64,000 nt of DNA from DATAOG01 sp963798075 (lineage in GTDB: Bacteria; Pseudomonadota; Alphaproteobacteria; Geminicoccales; Geminicoccaceae), in the NCBI GenBank assembly GCA_963798075.1, contig CAWCRU010000015.1:24796-88795 (forward strand), in the 5' to 3' direction. Below are positions 24,669 through 33,340 of the stretch, one piece after another. The number at the start of each line of letters is the position of its first letter. Positions within the stretch are counted from its first letter, which is position 1. The notes beneath the pieces are model-generated. The model had not been told where the DNA came from. It did not search any database and worked only from the letters and a program-made list of their open reading frames with translations. A program made the position numbers and the translations under genes.

Positions 24669-24890
24669 GCGCCCCCGCCCGCCCCGCGAGCGGCCGCCCG
24701 CGCCTCCAACCGGCCCGCCGAGCGGCCGGCGCGCCTCCGACCCGCCCCACAGAGCGGCCGCTCGCGCCTCCAACCGGCCCGCCGAGCGGCCGGTCGCGCC
24801 GCCACCCGCCCCACCGAGCAGCCGCTCGCGCCTCCGACCCGCTCCACCGAACGGCCGGTCGCGCCTCCGACCCGCCCCGCAGAGAGTGGG
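24669..24890 (+). repeat. GC-rich tandem repeat, about seven copies of a 31-33 base unit
   Basis: Units begin with GCGCCTCC (twice diverged), continue as AACCGGCCCG or GACCCGCCCC and end near GAGCGGCCG. The two variants mostly alternate, which gives a higher-order period of about 64-65 bases. Several units hold the palindrome GAGCGGCCGCTC or close variants. The unit length is not a multiple of three and varies by one or two bases, so it is not coding. Copies are imperfect and have no separate spacers. Confidence 0.7.
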
Positions 24891-24980
24891 CCCACCATGA
24901 CCGGCGCGGCAGACGCCCTGCGGTTGGAGGTCCTCGGGCCGGGCCCGATGGGCTGCCGGGCGGTTAACCCTTCATCAACC

Positions 24981-25110
24981 CTTTGCCGCCAGGGTCGCAC
25001 TGCATCGCTGGTCCATGCGACCCTGGGACTCCTTGCCGCCGGTCAGCCGCTGGGCGGACGGAGTCCCAGGGTCGCATGGACCACCGAGCGGCAAGATTGA
25101 TCCGGCAAAG
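24981..25110 (+). promoter_or_regulatory. Long hairpin with a competing alternative stem, upstream of the permease gene
   Basis: A perfect 24-bp inverted repeat (25009-25032 with 25060-25083) encloses a 27-base loop that itself holds CCGCC/GGCGG. Upstream, 24989-24999 (CCAGGGTCGCA) is identical to 25066-25076 in the right arm, so it can pair with the same 11 bases of the left arm (25016-25026). The two stems exclude each other. An outer CTTTGCC / GGCAAAG pair (24981-24987 with 25104-25110) could frame the whole. No T-run follows. The arrangement is like an attenuator or RNA switch, but a mobile palindromic element is possible too. Confidence 0.55.
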
Positions 25111-25179
25111 GTCAAGATACGGTAAAGGCTGCGATTGTCGTAACGGCCGGGGGCTCGCGGGCGGCGGGCGGCGGGCGCG

Positions 25180-27421
25180 ATGAGCCGGTTGCGCGGGATC
25201 TTCGCGACCTGGGAGTTCGGCGTCATCGTCGTGATGGCGCTGCTCTATCTGGCCGGCGTCTGGATCAATCCCAAGTTCTGGGGATCGAGCGGCGCCTTCG
25301 AGGCCGTGCTGCGCGATGCCTCGCAGTTCGGGGTGATCGCGGTCGGCATGACCTTCGTCCTGATCAACAAGGATCTCGACCTCTCGGTCGGCTCGACCAT
25401 GGGCCTGACCGCGGCGGTGTTCTCGATCCTCTACACGCCCGGCCTGCACGACACCTCGGCCCGCTTCGCGCTCGCGGTCTGCCTTTTGATCGGGCTCGCG
25501 GTCGGCCTGATCAACGGCCTCCTGGTCACCTGGCTGCAGGTGCCGACCTTCATCGCGACGCTTTCGACCCTGTTCATCGGCCGCGGCCTCGTGCTCGGCA
25601 TGACCGGCGGCAAGAACATCGGCTTCTCGGTCAAGGCGCCCGAGAGCAGCCTGTTCGTGGTCGGCGAGATGAACCGCTTCGGCTTCAGCAACCAGATCGT
25701 CGTGTTCGCGGTCGTCGCGCTCATCGGCGGCATCGTACTGGCGCGCTCGCGCTGGGGCTACGAGACCTACGCCACCGGCGGTAACCTGGCGGCGGCCAAT
25801 CTGCGCGGCATCAACACCGATCTGGTGCGCATCCGCGCCTTCGTGATCTCGGCGCTGACCGCCGTGATCGCGGGCCTGCTCTCGGTCGCGCAGGCCAAGG
25901 GCACCGACAGCCAGGCGGGCTTCGGCGCCGAGCTGATCGTGATCGCCTCGGTGATCGTCGGCGGCACCAGCATCCTCGGCGGCCGCGGCCGGATCGTGGG
26001 CTCCGCGCTCGGCGCGCTCCTGATCGTGCTGATCGACAAGCTGCTGCGCGAGGGCATCCCTGCCACCCGCACGATCGTGATCGGCGGCAAGGAGATGGCG
26101 GTCCAGGGAATGGCCCAGCTGCCGCCCGGCGCCGTGCCGGCCTTCCTCGGGCTGATGCTGCTGCTGGCGGTGCTGATCGACCCCTGGGTCCTGCGCCGCC
26201 GGCTGATCGGCCGCATGATCGCCCGCCTGCGCGGCCTGCCGCCGCCGCCCGAGGTGATCGAGACCGCGGCGATCGAGACCGCGAAGACCGTCGGCACCCT
26301 GCACGAGGCGCGCGCCGCGAGCGCGGGCCCGCTCGGCCGGCTGCTCGCCCAGCGCGAGGTCGCAGCCGTGCTGTTCGCGGTCCTGCTGTGGCTTGCGGGC
26401 TTCTACCTGCGGCCGGATTTCTGGGGCAGCCTCGACAACAGCTTCAATCTGCTGCTGGCGTTTACCGAGGTCGGCATGATGGCGGTCGGCATGGTGTTCG
26501 TGATCGCGGGCGGCGACATCGACCTCTCGGTCGGCTCGGTCATGGCGCTCTCGGGCGGCACGGCTGCCTTTTTGATGGTCAAGCAGGGCATGCCGCCCTT
26601 GCCGGCTGCCTGCCTGGGCTTCCTCGCCGGCGCGCTGGCGGGCGTGGTCAACGGCTTCCTCGCGACCAAAGGGCCGGCTGCCGTCGTTCGTGGTCACGCT
26701 TGGCATGTTCTACATCGCCCGCGGGCTCGGGGCCTGGCTCGCGTCCGGCCGCCAGCTCCAGGGCTTTCCGGAATCCTTCAACCTGATCGGGCGCAAGCTG
26801 ATCGAGGTCCTGACCTATTTCGGCATCGCCCCCGCCCGCGGCAGCTTCTGGTATCCGCTCGCCGCCGCGGTCAGCACCCAGACCCTGATCCTGGCCGTGA
26901 TCGCGCTGGTCTTCGGGCTGATCCTGTGGCGCACGCCGTTCGGCTACATGGTGCGCGCGACCGGCGGCAACCGGCGGGCGGCGGGCTTCGCCGGCATCGA
27001 CACCGACCGCGTCCGCTTCCGGAGCCTCGTGCTGAGCGCCGCCTGCGCGTCGCTCGCGGGCGTGATCTACATCGCCTACTACCGCTCCTTCCTGCCGCTC
27101 GCCGGGCAATTGCGCGAGCTCGACGTGATCGCCTCCGTCATCATCGGCGGCGGCAGCATCTTCGGCGGCTTCGGCTCGGTCGTGGGCGCGCTCGCGGGCG
27201 CCGCCGTGATCACGCTCCTGCGCGGCCTGATGGCGCTCCAGATCATCACCACCGACGGCCGCTCCTTCGTCATGCCCCAGCACTGGGTCAACGTCGGCAT
27301 CGGCGTGATCCTGATCGTGGCCGTGCTGAGCGACATCTGGCTGCGCCAGCAGGCAGCCTTGCAGCGCGTCGTGCGCCACGTCCGCGCCACCCTCCGTCCT
27401 TTGCGCGAGGCCGAGCTGTGA
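25180..27421 (+). CDS. Fused double sugar ABC permease (two RbsC domains in one chain), one frameshift
   Basis: About 746 residues if repaired. Residues about 5-345 form a complete RbsC-like permease (DLDLSVGSTMGLTAAVFS, then GGNLAAANLRGINTDLVRIRAF and GTSILGGRGRIVGSALGALL). After a linker of some 50 residues (PPPPEVIETAAIETAKTVG), a second complete permease begins (GGDIDLSVGSVMALSGG; GGNRRAAGFAGIDTDRVRFRSL; GGSIFGGFGSVVGALAGAA). Normally these are two genes or one gene acting as a homodimer. An extra G in the GGG run 26671-26673 breaks the second domain (ATK-GRLPSFVVTLGMFYIARG). The stop overlaps the ATPase start (GTGA). Confidence 0.82.
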
Positions 27422-28358
27422 ACCCGACCCCCCGCCCGATCCCAGAGCCGCCGGTCCCCGACCCGCCGGTGAAAGAGCCCCCGGTCCCCGAGCCGCCGGT
27501 CAAGGAGCCGCCCGTCGAGGTGCCTCCGACCCCCGAGCCGCCGACCGAAGTGCCCCCGATCGAAGAGCCCCCGACCGAGGAGCCGCGGGGCGGCGCCCTG
27601 CCGCTGATCGACATGCGCGGCATCAGCAAGGCGTTCGGCGCGATCCAGGCGCTGACTCGAAGGTCAACCTCCGGCTGATGCCGGGCGAGATCCTGGGCCT
27701 CGTCGGCGACAACGCGGCCGGCAAGTCGACGCTGATGAAGATCCTCTCCGGCGCCTACACGATGGACGCCGGCAGGATCCTGCTCGCGGGCGAGGAGGTC
27801 CACTTCGCGAGCCCGCACGACAGCCGGGCGCGCGGGATCGAGATGATCTATCAGGACTTCGCGCTGTGCGGGAACCTGGACGTCGCCGCCAACATGTTCC
27901 TCGGCAACTGGCCGACCAAAGGCTGGTTCGTCGACAAGAAGCGCATGGAGAGCGAGGCCTGGGATATCCTCAAGCGCCTCAACGTCGACATCGCCTCGGT
28001 CAACCTCAAGGTCGAGAGCCTCTCGGGCGGCCGCCAGCAGCTGGTCGCGATCGCGCGCGCGGTCTCGTTCGAGCCCAAGGTCGTGATCCTCGACGAGCCG
28101 ACCGCCAACCTCTCGGTGCCGGTCGCGCGCCGCCTGCTCGACCTGATGCGCGACCTCAAGCGCCACAACGTCGCCCAGATCATCATCAGCCACCGTCTCC
28201 AGGACATCTTCGCGGTCGGTGACCGGGTCATGGTCCTCAAACGCGGCCGCGCGGTCGGCGTGCGCAGCATCCAGGAGACCACCGAGGACGAGATCCTGGG
28301 CCTGATCGTGCAGGGCGACGCCGGCCTCGAGGAGCCCGGCGCGGACGGTTCAGCATGA
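27418..28358 (+). CDS. Sugar ABC transporter ATPase with proline-rich N-terminal extension, one frameshift
   Basis: GTG start overlapping the permease stop. The first 50-odd residues are a low-complexity run of P-x-P-P units (PEPPVPDPPVKEPP and so on), followed by PLIDMRGISKAFGAIQAL and a single ATPase domain. Walker A is GDNAAGKST, the signature is LSGGRQQ (usual order GGQRQ), Walker B is VVILDEPTA, and the H-loop is IISHRLQ. It is half the size of RbsA/MglA, with only one cassette. A base is missing near 27656/27657 (TSKVNLRLMPGE follows in the new frame); repaired length is about 313 residues. An internal ATG at 27678 would give a protein that keeps Walker A but lacks the A-loop strand. 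Confidence 0.82.
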
Positions 28359-28368
28359 GGAGCAGGAC

Positions 28369-29138
28369 ATGAGCCAGTATGCCAGCTATCCGAGCCTGAA
28401 GGGCCGCTCGGTGCTGATCACGGGCGGCGGTTCGGGCATCGGCGCGTCGCTCGTCCGCCACTTCGCGGCCCAGGGCTCGAAGGTAGGCTTCGTCGACATC
28501 GCGACCGAGCCCAGCCGCAAGCTGGTCGAGGAAATCGCCGCCAAAGGCGATCCCAAGCCCCTGTTCGTCGCCTGCGACCTTCGCGACATCGAGGCGCTCC
28601 GCCGGGCCATCGCCGAGATCGCGGCGGCCAACGGGCCGATCACCGTGCTGGTCAACAACGCCGCCCACGACGAGCGGCACAGGTTCGACACGGTGACGCC
28701 CGAGTACTGGGATGACCGGCTCGCGGTCAACCTCAAGCACCAGTTCTTCGCCGCCCAGGCGGTCCATCCGATGATGAAGGCAGCGGGCGGTGGCGCCATC
28801 GTCAACTTCGGCTCGGTCAGCTGGATGGTGGGCCAAGGCGGCATGCCGGGTTACACCGCCGCCAAGGCCGCGGTCGCGGGCCTGACCCGCGGCCTCGCGC
28901 GCGACTTCGGCCCCGACAACATCCGGGTCAACTCGATCGCCCCCGGCTGGATCATGACCGAGCGCCAGGTCAGCCTCTGGCTGACGCCCGGAGGGCGAGG
29001 AGGAGCTGATGCAGCCGCCAGTGCCTGAAGCGCAAGCTCTACCCGGACGACATGGCGCGGATCGTCTTGTTCCTCGCCGCCGATGACTCGGGCGCCATGA
29101 CCAACCAGACCTACATCGCCGACGGCGGCTGGGTCTGA
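28369..29138 (+). CDS. Short-chain dehydrogenase/reductase, two frameshifts near the C-terminus
   Basis: About 256 residues if repaired. NAD(P) loop TGGGSGIGAS, NNA motif, catalytic Ser in FGSVSW and Y-x3-K in GYTAAKAAV are all present in the intact first 205 residues. After LWLTP the frame shifts twice within 30 bases (extra G at about 28990, extra C at about 29015), and the normal C-terminus (RKLYPDDMARIVLFLAAD, then TNQTYIADGGWV) is readable in the third frame. The RBS GAGGAG lies just before the ATG, ten bases after the ATPase stop. As the last gene of the sugar ABC cluster, it probably oxidises the imported sugar or lactone. Confidence 0.8.
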
Positions 29139-29342
29139 GAGCCCAGGCGCCCGCGCCCAGCCCGAGAGCTAGGCCCGAACCCGCCGACCGGGCGGGGGGG
29201 CCATGCGACGCCGGCTCGTTCTGGCGTTCCTTGCCGCGGTCCTCGGGGAGAAGGCGTCGGCCGCCCGGCAAGCCGGCAGCAGCGCGGCAGCCAGCCCGAC
29301 GAGGCTGCCGTCATCGAGCCATCCTGAACTGCCTGCAGGCGG

Positions 29343-29362
29343 GCCGGCCGTCGCCGGCCGGC
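29343..29362. terminator. Hairpin between convergent genes
   Basis: An 8-bp perfect stem GCCGGCCG / CGGCCGGC with a TCGC tetraloop. It lies between the 3' ends of the SDR gene (plus) and the small exported-protein gene (minus), where a bidirectional terminator is expected. It has no T-run on either side. Confidence 0.4.
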
Positions 29363-29398
29363 GGCGCTCCGTCGAGCGCGGTCCGGCCGGCACGTCGC

Positions 29399-29748
29399 CT
29401 ATTGGATGGCGACCTTCTCTGGCGTCAGCGTGACCGCGAGCAGGTCGCCCTCGCGGGTCAACACCAGCTCCTGCGGCGGGGTCGTATCCCGTAGGTCCCC
29501 GCCGAGACGATCGCCTTCTGGCCGGGTTGCAGGAAGCCCACGAAGCGGATCGGTCCTCCCGAGCCATCGGCGGGCCCGATGGTCGTCACGACCTCGAAGG
29601 TGTCGCCGCTGACCGTGTAATAGATCGACGCGCTCTGATCGCCGAGCACGAAGGTGCCGCCCTGCATCGGCTTGAGCTCCGATGCCGCACCGGCGAACGG
29701 CGCGAAGCTGGCCAGCGCGACTGCGACGATCGCAAATTTCCTCGTCAT
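29399..29748 (-). CDS. Small exported protein of unknown function, one frameshift
   Basis: A signal peptide (MTRKFAIVAVALASFAPFAGAASE) is followed by about 95 residues of likely beta structure (GGTFVLGDQSASIYYTV, TFEVVTTIGP, PIRFVGFLQPGQKAIVS). One base is missing in the CCC run 29488-29490; with it restored, GTYGDTTPPQELVLTREGDLLAV leads to the end at 29399, for a product of about 116 residues. I do not recognise the family. Confidence 0.6.
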
Positions 29749-29917
29749 CTCGGTATCCCTTCTGGCATGGAATCGGACATCGCGGAGCCCGACCTGCGAT
29801 TCCGGATAACACCGAGTCTCCGGTGCATCTATGAACTACTTCACAGCCGACCGCCCGGTCGCCAGCCGGTCCAACACGCGGTTCGTCTGACTGCCGCGTG
29901 ACATCCTGGCAACGGTC

Positions 29918-29939
29918 ACTGTTGCTCAAAATCAACAGT
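29918..29939. promoter_or_regulatory. Operator-like inverted repeat ACTGTTG-N8-CAACAGT
   Basis: Perfect 7-base dyad with an A/T-rich spacer (CTCAAAAT) in the otherwise featureless 29749-30131 spacer, about 190 bases upstream of the small membrane-protein gene. The flanks are notably AT-richer than the surroundings. It is the right size for a dimeric repressor site; the regulator is unknown. The rest of the 383-base spacer shows no gene. Confidence 0.4.
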
Positions 29940-30131
29940 CGGAAAGCAATTCGGCGGCCCCGGCGAACCGGCGCGCGACCAGAGCGTTGGCGCATCGCCG
30001 CCAGGGCATTACACCCGCACAAGGACGCACCGAGCGTATTCAACGAATTCGTATCTGTGTCGCCCGGGTGCGATCAGGCAGCGGCCAAGCGCCGATCGCC
30101 AGCGTCCGGTCCTCGGGGACGGAGAGTTCTG

Positions 30132-30386
30132 ATGACAATTTGGAGCGCGGAATTGCATCCCGGCGGCCCGCCGCTACGGCGGCCGGTCGCCGAAGCGGCC
30201 AACGCGCGCCTGCGCGTCCGGCTGGCGGCTCTGGCCAAACTCGCGGCGGTCGGAGGTCTGGCCTTCGCCATGGGTCTGGTCGCGCTGGTCGCGATGCGGT
30301 CGTTTGGCTGGGCGGCCGGCCTGCTGGCGACGGTCGGCGGGCCCGTGTTGATCGCCAAGGTTGTCGGGCGGTTGTACACGCTCTGA
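30132..30386 (+). CDS. Small membrane protein, hypothetical
   Basis: An 84-residue product with an ATG start preceded by GGAGAG. After a short Pro/Arg-rich cytoplasmic start, two hydrophobic segments appear (LAALAKLAAVGGLAFAMGLVALVAM and GWAAGLLATVGGPVLIAKVVG). It converges on the cyclase gene with a 14-base gap. No motif is recognised. Confidence 0.5.
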   Translation: MTIWSAELHPGGPPLRRPVAEAANARLRVRLAALAKLAAVGGLAFAMGLVALVAMRSFGWAAGLLATVGGPVLIAKVVGRLYTL

Positions 30387-30400
30387 GCCGGTCGGCAGCG

Positions 30401-32617
30401 TCAGCTGCCGTCCGCGACCGGTAGTACGAGCCGGGCGCGACAGCGCTCGAGATAGAGCTGGCTTGGCCGGTCGTCGGGGATGAGCGCCAGCACCTGCTCG
30501 AACCGGGCCTGCGCATTGGCCCACTGGCCGCCGCGGTAGGCGGCGAGCGCGGCCGCGAACAGCTCGACCTGCCGGGCTCGAGATGCTGGCAGCGGCTGCT
30601 CGCCGAGCAGCTCGAACACGCCGACCGGCCGGTCGATCCCGCGGAAGGTGACGACGTCCAGCTCGCGCGCCGCAAGGCGGCCCGAGACCTGCTGCCAGGT
30701 CGCGTCGCTGATCAGGATCCGGGTCCGGAAATCCTTGTTGGCGGCCTCGAGGCGGGCGCCGAGATGGGCCTCGTCGCCGATCACGGTGTAGCTGAAGCGC
30801 TCCTTGGAGCCCATGTTGCCGATGATCATCGGGCCGCTGTTGATGCCGATCCCGACCTCGAGCGGCGGCAGATCGGGGCGCGACCAGCGCGCCTGCAGGG
30901 ACCGCATTCGCGCCTGCATGGCGAGCGCCGCGCGGCAGGCGCAAAGCGCATGCTCGGGCTGGGCAAGGGGCGCCCCGAATATGGCGACGAGGCCGTCGCC
31001 CGTGAACTTGTCGAGCATGCCGCCCTGCTCGAACAGCGCCTCGGTGAGGACCCCCAGCACCTCGTTGAGCAGCAGGGCAAAGCGCGCCGGGGCAAGCGCG
31101 CCGGCGAGCCGGGTCGAATCGCGCAGATCGGCGAACAGCACGGTCAGCTCCTTCTGCTCGCCGCCGAGGCGCAGCAGCGAGGGATCGCGCGCGACCTGCT
31201 CGACCACGGTCGGGCTCAGGTAGCGCTTGAAGGCCGCGCGCAGCCGCCGCTCCTGGCGCTCGCCGACGAGGTAGTGATCGGCGAGGGCGACCCCGTAGAC
31301 CAGCGCGAGACCGGCCAGCGGCAGCAGCAGATCGAGCCATAAGCCGCGGCCGAGGAAGGCCCAGAGGTTGCCGCCCACGACCACGCCGATCAGTGCCAAA
31401 AATCCGAGCGTCATGCCGATCGGGCCGAGCCGGCCCGCAAGGCCGCCGATCACGAGCCCGCCGAGCAGGACCGTCACGAGCCCGAGCCACAGGCCCGACT
31501 GCGGCCGGAGCAAAAGATCCTGTCGCAGAATGTCGTCGATCATCGCGGCATGGCGGGCAAAGCCGGGCAGCTCGGGGACGTAGGGGGATCGGAAGTGATC
31601 GCCGACGCCGGCAGCACTGCCGCCGACCACGATCAGCTTGCCGGCGAGCGCGGCGGCGTCGACGCTGCCATCGAGCAGGCGCCAGGCGGGAATCGTCTGG
31701 AACGTCCCGGGCCGCCGGTAGTTGACCGGGATCAAGAGGCTCCGGTCGGTCGGCAGGAAATGATCGCCCAGAGCGACGCCCTCGCCGAGCAGCAGCTGGA
31801 GCTGGTCGCGGCCGATCCCGAGCTGATGGCGCGCCACTTCGAGCGCGAACGACGGCAGGTACTGGTCGCCGATGGCGACCGCCAGCCTCTCGAAACGCGC
31901 TGCTCCGTCCGGGTCCAGGGGGATGTCGGCCTGGCCGAGACTTGCGGCCGCTGCCGCCAGCATCGGGATCGGCGCCAGCACGCCCGGCTCGGCTGCCGGC
32001 GACGGCGGCGACCGCCCCGGCGGCTGCCGGACGATCCGGATCGCTGCGGCGGCGACCGGGGGCGGCAGCGGCTCGCCGGCATGCCCGGACCCGGCGCCGG
32101 ACGAGAACGGCAGGATCACGTTGCGGGCGCGCTCGAGCTCGCCCGCGAGCCGGCGATCGTCGTCCGCCTTCTCGAGCAGCTCCTCGAGGCGGGCGTCGAT
32201 CTGGGCCGGGCGCATGGGCTCGCCGGCCCGCTCCCGACGGCCCCATTCGGTCCGCAGCTCCTCGAGTGCTGCGGCCGGCACATGGCGCGGCTCGGGCTCG
32301 GCGAGCAGCAGATCGAGCGCGACGGTCCGGGCGCCCGCCGCGGCCAGGCGCCGTACGATCTCGGCCAGGATTCCCCGGCTCCACGGCCAGCGGCCGACCT
32401 CTTCGAGGCTGCGGTCGTCGATCGCCACCAGGACGACCGCGTCGGACGGCGGCCCGGCCGGGCGCAGCTCGAAGCGGACGTCGAGGAGCTGGCCCTCGAG
32501 GCTCCGGACCAGGGCGAGCCGGCTGGCCGGCAGATAGGCAAGGCAGGCAACGATCGTCGCGAGCAGCGCCGCTCCCGACGGCGAAAGCCGGGCGAGGCGG
32601 GCGAGCTTCGGGATCAG
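30401..32617 (-). CDS. CHASE2-domain class III adenylate/guanylate cyclase
   Basis: About 738 residues. N-terminal membrane segment, then an extracytoplasmic CHASE2 sensor domain (VVLVAIDDRSLEEVGRWPWSRG to DHFRSPY), then three more membrane segments and a cytoplasmic class III cyclase domain. Metal aspartates are in FADLRDST and KFTGDGLVAIFG; the Lys before FTGDG and the Asp of TVIGDE favour ATP as substrate. The transition-state Asn is replaced: GDEAHLGARLE has His (codon 30764-30766) where VNLAARLE is usual, though the Arg is kept. No ATG/GTG/TTG fits; the best start is a CTG at 32617 overlapping the fecR-like stop, so the start is uncertain. A TPR-like C-terminal tail is seen (AYRGGQWANAQARFEQVL). 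Confidence 0.82.
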   Translation of the reverse strand: MIPKLARLARLSPSGAALLATIVACLAYLPASRLALVRSLEGQLLDVRFELRPAGPPSDAVVLVAIDDRSLEEVGRWPWSRGILAEIVRRLAAAGARTVALDLLLAEPEPRHVPAAALEELRTEWGRRERAGEPMRPAQIDARLEELLEKADDDRRLAGELERARNVILPFSSGAGSGHAGEPLPPPVAAAAIRIVRQPPGRSPPSPAAEPGVLAPIPMLAAAAASLGQADIPLDPDGAARFERLAVAIGDQYLPSFALEVARHQLGIGRDQLQLLLGEGVALGDHFLPTDRSLLIPVNYRRPGTFQTIPAWRLLDGSVDAAALAGKLIVVGGSAAGVGDHFRSPYVPELPGFARHAAMIDDILRQDLLLRPQSGLWLGLVTVLLGGLVIGGLAGRLGPIGMTLGFLALIGVVVGGNLWAFLGRGLWLDLLLPLAGLALVYGVALADHYLVGERQERRLRAAFKRYLSPTVVEQVARDPSLLRLGGEQKELTVLFADLRDSTRLAGALAPARFALLLNEVLGVLTEALFEQGGMLDKFTGDGLVAIFGAPLAQPEHALCACRAALAMQARMRSLQARWSRPDLPPLEVGIGINSGPMIIGNMGSKERFSYTVIGDEAHLGARLEAANKDFRTRILISDATWQQVSGRLAARELDVVTFRGIDRPVGVFELLGEQPLPASRARQVELFAAALAAYRGGQWANAQARFEQVLALIPDDRPSQLYLERCRARLVLPVADGS

Positions 32618-33291
32618 GGGAGGCTGGTCCTCGCGATGAAGTCGTTCCTGCGCGCTTCGCCCCAGGTCTTGACCGCCTGCGGCGGCGCGCCGGCCGGGAC
32701 TGTCGTGCCCTCGCCCGGCAACAGCACGACCTCGCCCGGGGGCGCCGCTGCGGCGCTGCGCACGGCCACCCGGCCGGCCAGACCGACGATCGCGGTGGCA
32801 TCCGGCATCGCCTCGGCGATCCAGTCGGTGCCGCGGACCGAGGCCACGGCGGTATTGCTCTGCAGCTCGAACGTCGAGTGCGCCACGAGCAGCTCGACCA
32901 GCACCCGGATGATGCCCCGAGGCACCTCGAGCAGGACGTTGCGCGCCGCCTGCTCGGGCGCATAGTGGAACCGGCTGAGGCTGAGATCGGTCGCGGCGCC
33001 GAGCGTGAGCACCGAGCCATCCTTCAGATGCACGCGCAGTCTGGCGTCGGCCGCGGTGCGGATGCGATCGCCCTCGAAGACCTTGGTCCCGAGCGCCAGC
33101 GGCCGCGCCTGGGCCTCGCCCTGGCTGGTGACCTGGGCCTGGCCCACCAGCGCGCTGACCGAGCCGATCGCGTCGACCACCTGGGCGGGTGCCGGCAGGG
33201 TCCAAAGCAGGATCAGCGCGAGAGCCATCGGGCCGAGCGCAGGCCGTCCGCGTCCGCCCGCGCCCCATTGCCAGCCGCCCGTGGTCCGCAT
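32614..33291 (-). CDS. FecR-domain exported protein upstream of the cyclase
   Basis: A 225-residue protein with a signal peptide (about residues 20-38, LALILLWTLPAPAQ) and a FecR domain (GTKVFEGDRIRTAADARLRVHLKDGSVLTLG, then VASVRGTDW). Start is set at 33291 because GGGAGG lies six bases upstream; an ATG 27 bases further up is possible. Such FecR proteins are commonly encoded just before CHASE2 cyclases, and the stop here overlaps the cyclase start region. A periplasmic partner that feeds a signal to the CHASE2 domain is the natural inference. Confidence 0.8.
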   Translation of the reverse strand: MRTTGGWQWGAGGRGRPALGPMALALILLWTLPAPAQVVDAIGSVSALVGQAQVTSQGEAQARPLALGTKVFEGDRIRTAADARLRVHLKDGSVLTLGAATDLSLSRFHYAPEQAARNVLLEVPRGIIRVLVELLVAHSTFELQSNTAVASVRGTDWIAEAMPDATAIVGLAGRVAVRSAAAAPPGEVVLLPGEGTTVPAGAPPQAVKTWGEARRNDFIARTSLP

Positions 33292-33340
33292 CGCCGTCCT
33301 CCCGCCGCCGGCGGTCATGATCCAGCCTTTCGCCGCGCCG

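Noticed and set aside
24669..24890. CRISPR array
   Set aside because: Units are contiguous imperfect tandem copies without unique spacers, and no cas gene is near.
25009..25083. Intrinsic terminator
   Set aside because: The stem is far too long (24 bp), the loop is 27 bases and no T-run follows; a switch or mobile palindrome is more likely.
26660..26690. Separate gene for the second permease half starting at the ATG-like codon near 26690
   Set aside because: The preceding frame already contains the first half of the same permease domain (GGDIDLSVGSV), so a start here would give a truncated protein; a +1 insertion fits better.
29203..29433. 76-codon plus-strand ORF with a signal-like start
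   Set aside because: It runs through the hairpin at 29343-29362 and into the antisense of the small exported-protein gene; the part after the leader is low-complexity Ser/Pro/Arg.
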